Origin: Lagopus muta
Lineage: Eukaryota > Chordata > Aves > Galliformes > Phasianidae
DNA length: 64,000 bases
Reading direction: 5' to 3'
Assembly (NCBI RefSeq): GCF_023343835.1
Contig: NC_064447.1
Location: 8,514,501 to 8,578,500, forward strand
Under the pieces are notes generated by a model. That model worked only from the letters and a program-made list of their open reading frames with translations. It did no database searches and was not told the DNA's origin. Position 1 is the stretch's first letter. Each line of letters opens with the position of its first letter. Both the position numbers and the translations under genes were made by a program. This document shows, one piece after another, positions 29,001 through 36,543 of the stretch.

Positions 29001-30552
29001 AGCCAACAAACAGAATCCAAAACCAAATCAGTTTTTTCTTTTGGTGATAACTGGGCTGCACCACGTTTTGTTACCATCTAACACTGAGGTGCCAAGGCTG
29101 TGCTCTACACAGACCCAGCTGTTACAACACAGCATCAGACAGCTGTCCACTCAGGCTACCAGTTCTGTGAAGCCAGCAGTGCATCAGCAACTGCACACAA
29201 AACTCACAGATTTTCCTGGAGCAAAGTCCTTAACATGAGGAAAAATTTTCCAAAAGCATCTCCCCATTTTACCCTGCACTAATACAAAAGTTCAGGATCT
29301 TCGTAAGATGTTTATCTACCTACACACGTGATACAATGGCATCTCTCAGCAGCTCCCTGGTTGTTATGCTGGTAAGTCTATCAACATCCTGAAAATAGTT
29401 TCTGTATCTGTAGACAATCAGAGAGCTTTAAATCCAGTCACTTAAAATGCTACGGCTGAAGTTACAGTTACTGGTGTACAAATCACATTGCTTGAATTTT
29501 AATATGTGAAACAAAAAACAAACACTAACAGAAGAAAAACTTGAGTGTCCCAGAACCACAAGGCAAACAGGTAAGTTTACTACTTAAGAAATAAAAACAC
29601 TTCAGAATTCTTTTTATTGATAAGAATTGACATCCCAAAGTCTTTTATGACATCCAAACACATCAGGATGGCACGTCACCACCACAAACTGTAGTATCAC
29701 ACCAAGCAATACAGAACCATTATCATCACTGATAATTGAGCACCACATCGGAATTAGAAGAATTTATGTCATTTTCAAGAATATTTCTTCTCATATTCCC
29801 CATGAGCCCTCTGCCATTAGACTGCATCACCTGCCTGGCATAGTAACTACATAATAATGCAAAAAAGGGATATGAATGAAACATAACATGATGTTCATTG
29901 CACTTGAAGGGCAATGTCTTCGGTGGAAAAAAAAATAAAAGCAATAGGCAAGAAGTTACACTAACAGGAAATTCCAAAGTGTAATTTACATACAGAGAAC
30001 ACGCAAAATGGCTTTAAGGGTCTGCAAAGATGGTAGGTCAGATAACTCGTGACCGAGGACGCTGCTAAAGTGGTTTCTGCAACAGCCACAGAGACAGCTT
30101 TCCAATACGGTGAAGAAAATGAAGTCATCGAACCGACTTTATTTCTTCAGACAAGTTCGACATCTGCTCTATACCTCTCTCTTACAGCTTTCTCCATCGG
30201 ATTTCAAATAAATCCGGCAAGTTCGCCGTGCCAAGTTAACCTCCCTTCTTTGCTAATTTTAACCAGAACTCCAGGCTCCCGCAGCTCTTAACGGCAGCCC
30301 GGCCCGCCGCCCCGCCAGCGCAGCGTCGACAAAAGCGCGGCTCCCCACGGCCCCGCCGCGCCCGGCCCCCGCCCGGCCCCACGCACCTTCTTTGGTCTGG
30401 GCGTTAGTGATCTGCAGGTCGCAGTCGGCCGCCTTCAGCTTCTCTCGGGCCATGATCTGGCGCTTGAGGTCGCACAGGGAGATGTGGAGGCCGTCGAAGG
30501 TGACGGTGTCATAGTTCAGCTTGGAGGAGAACTTGTAATGGACGCACGACAT
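1..30552 (-). CDS. RBBP6: RBBP6, E3 ubiquitin ligase / 3'-end processing factor (17 coding exons, 3' edge truncated)
   Basis: RBBP6 is a nuclear multidomain protein that binds RB and p53, acts as a RING-type E3 ubiquitin ligase and is the vertebrate relative of yeast Mpe1 in the pre-mRNA cleavage and polyadenylation machinery. Joining 17 exons with GT-AG borders and matching phases gives 1944 codons plus one base before the window edge. Visible domains are: DWNN ubiquitin-like fold, residues 1 to about 80; CCHC zinc knuckle C161-C164-H169-C174; RING/U-box-like finger from C259 to C299; poly-Q/poly-P at 336-351; proline-rich segment about 509-630; SR-rich segment from 664; a long lysine-rich charged tail. 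Length would be about 1946 residues against about 1792 in human from memory; the excess is mainly a Lys-Glu array at 1545-1726. Only the final Thr-Val-stop is missing. Identity is very secure; exact splice sites are from sequence reading only. Confidence 0.97.
656..1201 (-). repeat. RBBP6: 182-residue alternating (K/R)-(E/D) coding array in RBBP6
   Basis: On the minus strand every odd codon is Lys or Arg (AAG/AAA/AGG) and every even codon Glu or Asp (GAG/GAA/GAC), from DKNSG-KEKEKE down to KDKDKYIAE. It covers residues 1545-1726. Flanks are unique RBBP6 sequence. From memory the human protein has only a short charged stretch here. Higher-order 12-18 bp units (AAGGAG, AAGGAA, AAAGAA, GAGAGG) suggest growth by slippage and unequal exchange within a hexanucleotide. 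Confidence 0.9.
666..1201. repeat. 536-bp polypyrimidine/polypurine tract
   Basis: The + strand is C/T only from 666 to 1021 (356 bases), and up to 1201 it is broken by just three G residues at 1022, 1046 and 1130. The complementary purine strand is the RBBP6 sense strand. Many mirror-symmetric segments are present, a setting known to allow triplex (H-DNA) formation. Confidence 0.9.
2094..3059 (-). other. RBBP6 intron 16
   Basis: A 966-bp phase-2 GT-AG intron. It contains a CR1 3' fragment at 2318-2466. I see no other element. Confidence 0.9.
2318..2466 (+). mobile_element. CR1 LINE 3' fragment
   Basis: The sequence resembles the 3' end of avian CR1: CTGGAAGCATTCAAAACCAG, GCTGGATGGGGCTGTGAGCA, ACCTGGTCCAGAGGAGGGTG, GATCTCTTCCAACCCAAACC and the terminal ATGATTCCATGAT 8-9 bp repeat. 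The 3' end is intact and the 5' end truncated, as usual for CR1 insertions. Inserted in the RBBP6 intron opposite to the gene. Confidence 0.9.
3060..4808 (-). CDS. RBBP6: RBBP6 coding exon 16 (SR-rich and RB/p53-binding regions)
   Basis: This 1749-bp exon encodes an arginine-serine segment (SKSPYSASSYSRSSYTYSKS onward, many RS/SR pairs), then REYFNRYREVPPYDMKAYYG, repeated REW motifs, KHKKHRKRRKGDE, SRDDATPVRDEPMEADS, and a long Lys/Glu/Ser-rich tail with KKIKLNRETGKKI and SKVKQEKVKGKARRKV. In human this region carries RB binding and leads into p53 binding. Basic clusters are consistent with nuclear localisation. The acceptor is TTTGAAG|GTCC and the donor ACCAG|GTACTT. Confidence 0.95.
4809..6218 (-). 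other. RBBP6 intron 15
   Basis: A 1410-bp intron bounded by AG|GTAACT and TTGAAG|GTCC. It is AT-rich and unique, with a T-rich tract at 4878-4907. I see no gene or repeat in it. Confidence 0.85.
6219..6320 (-). CDS. RBBP6: RBBP6 coding exon 15 (102-bp cassette exon)
   Basis: Encodes EKKKSKLDEFTNDFAKELM and EYKKIQKERRRSFS, 34 codons' worth, phase 2 on both sides, so it can be skipped in frame. From memory, human isoform 2 lacks a 34-residue block with this content (653-686). The acceptor is TTTTAACAG|GGA and the donor AG|GTAACT. Confidence 0.93.
6321..6676 (-). other. RBBP6 intron 14
   Basis: A 356-bp phase-2 intron with a short direct repeat (GTTTGACCTTTATTACAA, twice, about 6337-6375). Nothing else is evident. 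Confidence 0.8.
6677..7042 (-). CDS. RBBP6: RBBP6 coding exon 14 (proline-rich)
   Basis: Encodes SSNRGRPHSERSQRTQ, then a proline-rich run with repeated PPP, PPPPLYPPPP and LPLPPGVPPPQF motifs, ending LSREEFYREQRRLKEE. Such segments offer SH3/WW/profilin-type ligand sites, inferred here. The acceptor is TTCTTTAG|AAG and the donor GA|GTAAGT. Confidence 0.94.
7043..8238 (-). other. RBBP6 intron 13
   Basis: A 1196-bp phase-2 intron. It contains an AT-rich tandem repeat at 8073-8151. I looked for the extra exon expected from the human protein (SNKLGYLVSPP-like) and could not see it. Confidence 0.8.
8073..8151. repeat. 34-bp AT-rich tandem repeat, about 2.2 copies
   Basis: AATTATCTGTACATACTTAT followed by ATATATACTTATAT occurs at 8073, recurs at 8107 with an extra TATA, and a third partial AATTAT follows. 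It lies in RBBP6 intron 13. Confidence 0.85.
8239..8296 (-). CDS. RBBP6: RBBP6 coding exon 13
   Basis: Encodes GHPMRIGAIRSAGGRPGWE plus two bases. GGRPGWE is the recognisable family segment. The acceptor is CCGAAAG|GTC and the donor CT|GTAAGT. Intron 12 (8297-8394) is 98 bp. Confidence 0.88.
8395..8473 (-). CDS. RBBP6: RBBP6 coding exon 12
   Basis: Encodes GYQVPVLRQPAIPSLLG and PQGQSIPTT plus one base. The acceptor is TTCACAAG|GGC and the donor G|GTAAGT. Intron 11 (8474-8573) is only 100 bp. Confidence 0.9.
8574..8667 (-). CDS. RBBP6: RBBP6 coding exon 11
   Basis: Encodes DPDIIPPAALVTAAELSKS and SSLAISSLLEEK after completing an Arg codon. The acceptor is GTCTAG|TGAT and the donor AAG|GTAAAT, phase 0. 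Sequence is moderately diverged from human in this linker. Confidence 0.9.
8668..9757 (-). other. RBBP6 intron 10
   Basis: A 1090-bp phase-2 intron of unique AT-rich sequence. No repeat or RNA gene was recognised. Confidence 0.8.
9758..10098 (-). CDS. RBBP6: RBBP6 coding exon 10 (polyQ/polyP linker)
   Basis: Encodes AVNNFKNETGYTKRLRK, then I, six glutamines and ten prolines, then LMRQTITRNLQPLMRPAISR and a low-complexity Ser/Ala/Pro stretch ending EKPDGPFR. The Q/P homopolymers are coded by CAG/CAA and CCA/CCG runs and are likely length-variable. The acceptor is CTCTAG|GCT and the donor CG|GTGAGT. Confidence 0.94.
10099..10440 (-). other. RBBP6 intron 9
   Basis: A 342-bp phase-0 intron of unique sequence; nothing recognised. 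Confidence 0.8.
10441..10544 (-). CDS. RBBP6: RBBP6 coding exon 9 (RING finger, second part)
   Basis: Encodes IRTALLESEEHTCPTCHQ and TDVSPDALIANKFLRQ, supplying the last zinc ligands C296 and C299. The acceptor is TTCACAG|GTATC and the donor CAG|GTAATA, phase 0. Confidence 0.95.
10545..11235 (-). other. RBBP6 intron 8
   Basis: A 691-bp phase-1 intron splitting the RING finger; unique sequence, nothing recognised. Confidence 0.8.
11236..11408 (-). CDS. RBBP6: RBBP6 coding exon 8 (RING finger, first part)
   Basis: Encodes EAYAIGKKEKPPFLPEEP, an acidic SSSSEEDD patch, then LLCLICKDIMTDAVVIPCCG and NSYCDEC. The ligands seen are C259, C262, C274 or C275, C280 and C283. The finger is a C4C4-type RING with a U-box-like fold in the human protein. 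The donor is T|GTAAGT, phase 1. Confidence 0.96.
11409..12279 (-). other. RBBP6 intron 7
   Basis: An 871-bp phase-2 intron of unique sequence; nothing recognised. Confidence 0.8.
12280..12419 (-). CDS. RBBP6: RBBP6 coding exon 7
   Basis: Encodes DKNFESVPRIKKSTGIPRSF then MMEVKDPNTKGAML and TNTGKYAIPTIDA. This is the conserved linker between zinc knuckle and RING. The acceptor is TTAACAG|GAC and the donor GC|GTAAGT. Confidence 0.95.
12420..13201 (-). other. RBBP6 intron 6
   Basis: A 782-bp phase-0 intron of unique sequence; nothing recognised. Intron 5 beyond it (13299-13418) is only 120 bp. Confidence 0.8.
13202..13298 (-). CDS. RBBP6: RBBP6 coding exon 6 (CCHC zinc knuckle)
   Basis: Encodes NYMKKPLGPPPPSYT followed by CFRCGKPGHYIKNC, a complete C-x2-C-x4-H-x4-C zinc knuckle (C161, C164, H169, C174), typical of RNA-binding knuckles and shared with yeast Mpe1. 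The donor is GGG|GTAAGA, phase 0. Confidence 0.96.
13419..13507 (-). CDS. RBBP6: RBBP6 coding exon 5
   Basis: Encodes TANLAEANASEEDKIKAMM and SQSGHEYDPI, the linker before the zinc knuckle. The acceptor is GTTAAACAG|ACT and the donor AA|GTAAGT, phase 2. Confidence 0.95.
13508..15923 (-). other. RBBP6 intron 4
   Basis: A 2416-bp phase-0 intron. Its central part (about 14490-15900) is AT-rich and ends on the minus strand in a convincing AATAAA plus GU-rich arrangement (14496-14501), resembling a 3'UTR. No coding sequence is seen beyond 22 codons of read-through from exon 4. Confidence 0.75.
14496..14501 (-). other. Candidate polyadenylation signal in RBBP6 intron 4
   Basis: AATAAA on the minus strand (CATTTAATAAAATG), followed by TGTTGAAACTAGTTGGTTGC and TTTTGTG, a GU-rich downstream element. 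Whether it is used is unknown. Confidence 0.35.
15924..15968 (-). CDS. RBBP6: RBBP6 coding exon 4 (45 bp)
   Basis: Encodes IDDSSASISLAQLTK, 15 codons with phase 0 at both ends. The acceptor is GTGAACAG|ATT and the donor AAG|GTATAT. It could in principle be skipped without changing frame. Confidence 0.95.
20126..20131 (-). other. Candidate intronic polyadenylation signal for the short RBBP6 isoform
   Basis: On the minus strand this is AATAAA in the context GCAATAAAAATG, followed within 30 bases by TGTTTGGAGTGTATTTTTTG, a GU/U-rich downstream element. It sits about 320 bases after the read-through stop, a normal short 3'UTR length. Confidence 0.6.
20451..20543 (-). CDS. RBBP6: Alternative C-terminus of short DWNN-only RBBP6 isoform (exon 3 read-through)
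   Basis: Continuing exon 3 into intron 3 gives a 30-residue tail starting VCKNTISHFF, then TAA at 20453-20451. The product would be 131 residues, DWNN domain only. From memory, human RBBP6 isoform 3 (118 residues) diverges at the same residue with VCKNTISHFF before a shorter ending. Conservation of ten intronic residues at the same junction is hard to explain unless the read-through is used. A polyadenylation signal follows about 320 bases on. I infer that it is expressed; only RNA data would prove it. Confidence 0.7.
   Translation of the reverse strand, partial: VCKNTISHFFLHTALNYKQCSLTLIFQILT
20544..20580 (-). CDS. RBBP6: RBBP6 coding exon 3 (37 bp microexon-like)
   Basis: Encodes ISRTEPVSGTSKA. 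The acceptor is CTTCTAG|AAGTCG and the donor GCA|GTATGT, phase 0. If the donor is not used, the frame stays open for 30 more codons and stops at 20451-20453, which would make the short DWNN-only protein (see the separate entry). Confidence 0.93.
20581..23143 (-). other. RBBP6 intron 2
   Basis: A 2563-bp phase-2 intron of unique sequence; no repeat or RNA gene recognised. Confidence 0.8.
23144..23243 (-). CDS. RBBP6: RBBP6 coding exon 2 (end of DWNN domain)
   Basis: Encodes EYTDDNALIPKNSSVIVRR and IPIGGVKATSKTYV, the C-terminal strand of the DWNN fold. The acceptor is TTTTTTTAG|AATAC and the donor AT|GTAAGT, phase 2. Length is 100 bp. Confidence 0.95.
23244..30386 (-). other. RBBP6 intron 1
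   Basis: A 7143-bp phase-1 intron, the largest of the gene. It is unique, moderately AT-rich sequence, becoming CpG-rich only in the last 100 bases next to exon 1. No recognisable transposon or RNA gene. Confidence 0.8.
30387..30552 (-). CDS. RBBP6: RBBP6 coding exon 1 (DWNN domain, start codon)
   Basis: Encodes residues 1-55, beginning MSCVHYKFSSKLNYDTV and ending ITNAQTKE plus one base. This is the first two thirds of the DWNN ubiquitin-like domain. The ATG at 30552 has G at -3 and lies inside the CpG island. The donor reads GAAG|GTGCGT, phase 1. The start is chosen because the conserved family N-terminus begins exactly here. Confidence 0.97.
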
Positions 30553-30987
30553 GGCGGGGCCGGGCTGGGCCGCACCGAGCGCCGGGCGGCGGCGGCGCTG
30601 AGCTGCGGCGGGCGGCGCTCAGAGGCCGCGGCGCTGCGCCATGGCCGGGCCGCGCGGCCTGAGCACGCTGCGCTCGGGAGGCCTCAGGGCTCCATGGAGG
30701 CCCCGCTCCCCGCGTCGGCTCCGGCTCTCGGCGAACCGAGCTGGGCCTCGGCGGCGCGGCCGGCCCCCCCGGCTCTTCCTCACGGCGCGGTCGGGCGGCG
30801 CGGAGCGTCCCCGCAGCTCGGCTCCGCTCGGCCTCCGCTTCCCGTCCCCTCGCGACGTTCCCAGGCCCGGCCTCCGGCTATGGCGGATCCGGCGCCCCCG
30901 CCTCGGCGTTTCTCCGAGGGGTTTCCCGGCCGCCGACCGCACGGGGCACCGCACTGCGGCTGCGCAACGGCACGTCGCGCCCACCGC

Positions 30988-31040
30988 TCACGTGACGCGG
31001 CGCATTATGACAAAGGAGCGCCCGGCCCGCGTCACGTGAC
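30988..31040. promoter_or_regulatory. Paired TCACGTGA E-boxes (USF/TFE-type) in RBBP6 promoter
   Basis: TCACGTGA occurs at 30988-30995 and again at 31032-31039, exactly 44 bases apart. The second lies in a perfect 10-base palindrome GTCACGTGAC (31031-31040), the consensus known for USF and for MiT/TFE 'CLEAR' sites. Confidence 0.6.
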
Positions 31041-31694
31041 GTGAGGGTGGCCCCGCCCCTTTTGCCGGCGGGCGGGGCGCCCCCTTGCGGAACGTCGCCG
31101 CCGATCCGTTACCGCCGCGCCGCGTCACGGACCGCGTGGCCGCCGCCGCTCTTCCGTCGTGCTGTGCGCCGCTGTGCCGGTGGTGACAGCGCTTAAGGAA
31201 ACGCTGGCAGCTTTGCGCGGGTAGCGTCCGCGTCTCGAAATGTCCCGTGGAAACAAATATGGCTGAGCGACACTGTAACCGAGCGGCACGCTGGGGTCAG
31301 ATGCGTCCGGCGGAGTAACGGAGGGAACGAATGAAAGCACGTTTCCAACGGACTCTTTTTAAAGGGAGGGATTGGCAGAGGTTTGCTGGGCTGCACTAGG
31401 AACCGTGATTAATTAGAACGAGGAACAGCACTTGAGCAGGAATAATGTTATTAGGAAGTCTAATTGTTGATAGTTCTGTATGCCAAACAATACATGCATG
31501 TCAAACCCATTTATCAGTAAGTAGTTTTAAACCTTCTAAGTACAACCTTTCACTTTAAAAACTTGTTTTCTAATCCTCTGGCCACAGGTCCTTAGAGACA
31601 AAACCTTCAGAATGTCAGGCATCGGTGCTATCTCAAACCCATCTAAAACAAAGTTCATTTTTCAAGTAAAAATAGTGAAAGCCAGCAGGCTTTG

Positions 31695-31720
31695 AAAACA
31701 AACAAACAAACAAACAAAAA
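31695..31720. repeat. (AAAC)n microsatellite
   Basis: Five to six tandem AAAC units within AAAACAAACAAACAAACAAA and its continuation. Confidence 0.9.
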
Positions 31721-34700
31721 CATTTCTCATTGCAAACGTTGGGCTAGGAAACTTCTGATAGCTGAATCCTGCAGATTGCCTTCATGCTCTCCAGGGGAAA
31801 AGACCTGTGTGTAAAAGGGGACAGCAAGCTACATATGCTATATGTAAAACCATCTCCACTTTTATTTTTTAAAAATTCTATTAAAGACTGCCAGCATATC
31901 CAGATCACTGTTTTTAAATTACCTTCCACGTAAGCACCAGACCTTTGTGCTGTGGATCACCTGCCAGATAAATTGATTGTGAACCAATGTAAGCACAACC
32001 ATACTCATTTTAAATCACCCATGGTACTGTTTTTATGCTGCCCTTTGGCTTTTTGCTGGCTGCGGGAAGGCAGGTGATACCTGATCTGGATGAGGTATGC
32101 TGGGACAAATTCATCTCTTCCATAAACTCGAAAGCAAATTTGAATCAGCTGAGCGTGTACCAGGTCAGTGCATTGCATCATGTTTCCCTGGCCCCTTGAT
32201 CTGATATTTGGTGTCCCAAAAGGAATGCAGCATCTCCAGCCAGGAGATTCGTATCACAAACAGATGAGGGCACTGCACCTCCCAGCTGCTCCCCAGTGCT
32301 GCCCTTCCTGGGCTGCTGCCCCTGCAGAGTCCAGCAGTCTGCATGGCCGCTCCCTCAGCACATCAGACAGAACACGTTGAGCTGGTGATGATCTGCAGCT
32401 CAGAGTGCTCTGTTAGCGCTGCCCACTTGGAGTGAAGCAGGATGAGGGCTGCTCCCATGGGGAACTGAGCTGCGAGGTTGGAGGAGAACGCTGAGGACAG
32501 TCATAGCCACACTGCTGCACACAGGAGATCTGCAGCCAGATCTGTCTGCGTGTGCCGGTGCTGCTGTGCTGTTACTGAGACAAACTCACCTTGCACAGAA
32601 GATCTGACAAGCCTGTTAAATGATGCTTACCAAACCCAACAGAAACGTTTGTGTCGTAACAAACAATTAGCTTGTTGTGGCAGCACATGAGCAAGCATCC
32701 TCAGCTACTCATTTATAACTTCAGAAAGCCTAGGAGGATGAGAAAATACCGTGTGGCTTTCAGAGGGAGCTGGTGTAGGTTCTGAAAGAGTGTGTGTCTG
32801 AAAGTCTGTATGCAAGTTCTGGGTGTTCTCTGCACACCTGTTGGCATCAGGGCTATTTCTGCAGCTTTCAGTTACTTGTATTTTTATAACCCTTTTTTAA
32901 ACTGTAGCTGTGACTTCTGTGCAAGAGAAGAGGAACTTGCCTCATCTGTGAGCCCACAGGGCCAGTCCTGCTGGAGTAAACACATAGCTCTGCAATGTCA
33001 CTGTTTCACAGCTCAGTGTCATCCGTGCTGCTTTCGAGGTAACACAGCTGCTGTAAGCAGGCGCTGGTTAGTGCTAAGCTTTAATTACAAATGGCATTCT
33101 CATTAGTGCACTAAAAGATAGCAACAGAAGGACAACAACAACCAAAACCATCCAACGAATGAACTCCCTGCTGCACACCCTACTGGCTCTGTCCTAGGAC
33201 AGCAGTGTCAGCTGAAGAATAAATCCAGGCTTTTTCTTATCTTTGCCACTGTAAATAGAAGGAGCTTTGTCAGAAGCAGAGCAGAGATAATCAGAACACA
33301 TCCTCCTGTTTTAACAAATATTCTGTTTCACTGTTCTGAGTTCAAGCTGAAAAATGGTGATTTTGGCGCTGTGTGATGAATGCATGAGACGTGTGCTGGA
33401 CTGATAGCCCAGCTGGGAGCTGTGAATCCTCCAGTTCCTCCAGAACAATACAGGATGACTATGGGATGAAGTAGCAGAACTCTCCTGTTTTGTGCCTTTC
33501 CCAGTGATTCCGTAGCTGAATCACTGACCCTTCTGCTGGGACAAATAAGGAGGAGCATTGTGGTGACATTTGTACCTGTGCCTGGAAACTTGAGAAAAAC
33601 AGCATCCCAGGGCTATTACCTACCTGTCTTGATACAGAGCAGTCCCCCAGAGGTAGAAGTTGGTAAAGCTCCCAGGAGTCCATTCCATCTGCCTGCTCCC
33701 CTGTGAGCTGTCAGGTTACTTTTCCGTGAAAAAAATCCATCAGAGATCTAGGACAATTCACTAAAGGTAAGGACTCAGCTGATTCCTGCACCCCATCGTC
33801 ACTGTGTTGCCCCACAGCCCTCACTGCTGCCAGCTGGGATCTGAAGTCAGGAGGAATGGGCCCCAGGTGGACACAGGAGGGGTTGTTTATAACCCTAAGT
33901 GCTAATAAATATTACAGAGAGCTGTGAGCAAATGTCCTACAGCATGAAGTGAAAGGAAGGAAAAGTAATTAACAGTCAAAGGAGACAGATCTACAGACAC
34001 TGAGGGGCAGTTTGACTTCACAGGACCTCCTATAGGTTTTCAGCAATGCAGCATTTATTTCTCAGGATTTAACACCCCCCAAAGATGTTAACTGCTCTCA
34101 CACTGATCTAAGTCACCAAAAGCATTCAGAGGTCTTGGAACCACTTGTCCCTGCTGTTCCTTTGCAAAGCAGCACGTGACCAGCAGTGCTGCCACCCGGC
34201 ATCCCTGGCAACAAGGAAGAAAACTATGTGTGGTTTTTGTCCTGCTTTAGAGGCTCCCAGGACCTGGCCATCAGCTGCTCCGTCAGTTTCTGCCAGTGCT
34301 GCAGCCCTGCTTGAGAACCCCTGCAACACAAACTTGTTTTCTAGTGAGTAAATGAGTCCAGGAAACATTCAGCAAAGCAACATTATGGGTCAGGCCTCTC
34401 CTTGACAAACCTACTTTTCGGGATTGTTGGGTGTTTGCAATTTTCATCTGTAAATTGCTTCTCAAATATTAATTAAGCCCGAAAGAGTGCTGGCAACAGG
34501 AAGGACTGTAGCTGCTGTGTGGGATCACGCAGATAGACAGCCCCAGAGAGCTCCCAGGCTCTGAACACAATGTCAATCCCAAGTCCCACATAGTTGGACA
34601 GCTTTTCTTCCTGCTTTTGCTCCTTAAGCTTCAGCTTCTTACCAGAGCTCATGATTATGGCTGATTCTTGCCTATCAGCACTGCCTCAGCTTGAGCAAAT

Positions 34701-35089
34701 TCAGGGAGAAAACCATCAGGTGCTGTGCACTGCTGCCCTGCTTGCCCTGCTGGCCCCAGGGAGGGATGGAAGGAGGAAGAATCCTATAAATATGCCATAG
34801 CACACTCTAAGTCTGCCTGACAGAGGAAACCTGACCTCATCTCTGGGTGTGCATGCCCTAGGAAATGGGGGAATTCTTTCAAAATGAGTCTGCAGGCGCT
34901 GGCACAGCTCATCTGCTTGTTTTCCAAAATCGTTTTCCAGTCTCCTCTCCCAGTTCGCATTTGGTGATGTTTTACAGCTCCCTTAGGCTTGAAGGACTTA
35001 GAGTTGGGGAATACAGCAAAAGTTACGCGAAAACTCAGGAAACAAATCCACAGCGCTGCTCCTACATAGTGAGGAGCTACCGTCTGAGC

Positions 35090-35275
35090 TCAGCGAAGCT
35101 CAGCCTGCAGTTTCCAGCAGAGCCGGCAGATGCCGGGCCCGCTCCCCGCACCTCGCTCCGTGCGATTCGCGCTCAGCGCTGCCAGTCCGGTGCAGACGGA
35201 GCGGGACCTGCTGTCCCGGCAGCGCAGCCTCACACGGGCCCGCAGCTCCTCACCGAGCCGTAACAAAGGCATCAA
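35090..35275. promoter_or_regulatory. Isolated intergenic CpG-rich islet
   Basis: About 185 bases with roughly 20 CpG dinucleotides (GCCGGCAGATGCCGGGCCCG, GTGCGATTCGCGCTCAGCGC and similar) surrounded by CpG-poor DNA. It could be a distal promoter or enhancer, or an unannotated transcript's start; no gene is attached to it by sequence. Confidence 0.4.
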
Positions 35276-36477
35276 AGCTGCTGCGGCCATGCCTACTTGT
35301 ACAAGTGTGGGAGAGGCACCTGTGGCTGTTCCTGCTATGAAGGGCAGGAAACACTTAACTCACAAGGTCACCTTCATCAGTGACAGTTTTGCAAAACGTA
35401 GCCCTGTACAAACAGCCTTCCCCAGCTCATGAAATTCCCCAGACATGAAATTCCCCACAGCACAGAGCAGCCCTCTGCTTCTGAGTGCCAGAGCACTTTG
35501 TGCAGACAGAATTGCTGTAAGGCAGGTCTGGAGCCTGCAGCTCCTGCACCATTCCTGGTGCTCTCCCACTGTGTGGCTCCCGAGGGCAGCACCCAGGTGC
35601 CCATCCTGCTCAGTGCTCCCTTTCTGCGTGCAGCCCCAGCTGCTCCGCACCTTCTGCCCCGCACAGCCTCTTTGCCACATCCCCATGCACACATCAAAGC
35701 AGCCCCAGCTTCCTCCTAATGCTCAGTTTCATAATGCATTTTAAATCAAAGTTAATTATGGGGATCAAAGGCCTTTCTCTGCATCCTCCAGAGCCCTTCT
35801 CTCGCAGCCCCTACCGGGCCTTGCTGCTGTGCATGGCACTATCACACTGAACAGATGAAGAGTTCCAGTGCCGAAACAGAGAGCTTCTCCTCTGTAAGGT
35901 CCCTATGCAGTGCACTAATCACTCCAGAAATCATGCTGGGTTGTGGAATTGGCTGATGGGGGGGGCTGTAGCAGCTGACTTTATTCCTCAGATGCTGCCT
36001 TTCTTTGAGTCATTTCAGTTCTGAATCACCAGCAGTCACAAATATTTGGGAGGTAGCAGCCAGCCCCTTCTGCACAGGAAAAAATGCAGTTCAGGATGAG
36101 TTCCTGCTGTCCTGGGCATGCTGCAGAGCCATTACTGCATGCCACACAGGTGGCCATGTGGTGCTAGGTGCCTGCCATGGCCCCAAAACCTTCTATAGAG
36201 CCACTGCTTTCCAGACCACACTCCCACTTGCACTGGTGCATGTGGTGCTACCCCTGCAAAACTCTCTTTACATCCCTCTTTTTCTGTTGTACCTGCAGTT
36301 ACACAAAAAGCATCCTGCTGTTTCCAGAAGTACTTCCTTCCCCTCTCATCTGAGACACAGATGGAAGAGAAGAGGCCCTGTCCTCTTGCAATAAGGCACA
36401 GCTGAACACAGGGTGCTGCTGGACCCAATGAAGCGCAGCTGCAGAGCTCTGCAGATACAGCAGACTGGAATGGGCTA

Positions 36478-36543
36478 GGAGGTGCTGCTCTATATGGAGG
36501 TGCTGCTCTATATGGAGGTGCTGTACTTCATGGAGGTGCTGCC
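36478..36543. repeat. 18-bp tandem repeat, about 3.6 copies
   Basis: The unit GGAGGTGCTGCTCTATAT is repeated exactly twice, then once diverged (GGAGGTGCTGTACTTCAT), then partially. Confidence 0.9.

Larger units (their letters stand above)
30290..31340 (-). promoter_or_regulatory. RBBP6: RBBP6 CpG-island promoter
   Basis: A very GC- and CpG-rich block spanning exon 1 and about 800 bases upstream of the ATG, in otherwise AT-rich DNA. It holds GC boxes (GGCCCCGCCCCTT near 31049, GGGCGGGGCGC near 31070), YY1-like ATGGCGG at the start codon and near 30879, and two E-boxes described separately. No TATA box is obvious, as expected of a housekeeping promoter. The transcription start is not determinable from sequence. 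Confidence 0.85.

Noticed and set aside
30484..31044. Overlapping long frames on both strands in the RBBP6 CpG island
   Set aside because: GC-rich DNA has few stop codons; the products are Arg/Ala/Pro/Gly-rich with no recognisable domain.
36478..36543. Short tandem repeats as a CRISPR-like array
   Set aside because: Units are directly adjacent without unique spacers, and the genome is vertebrate.
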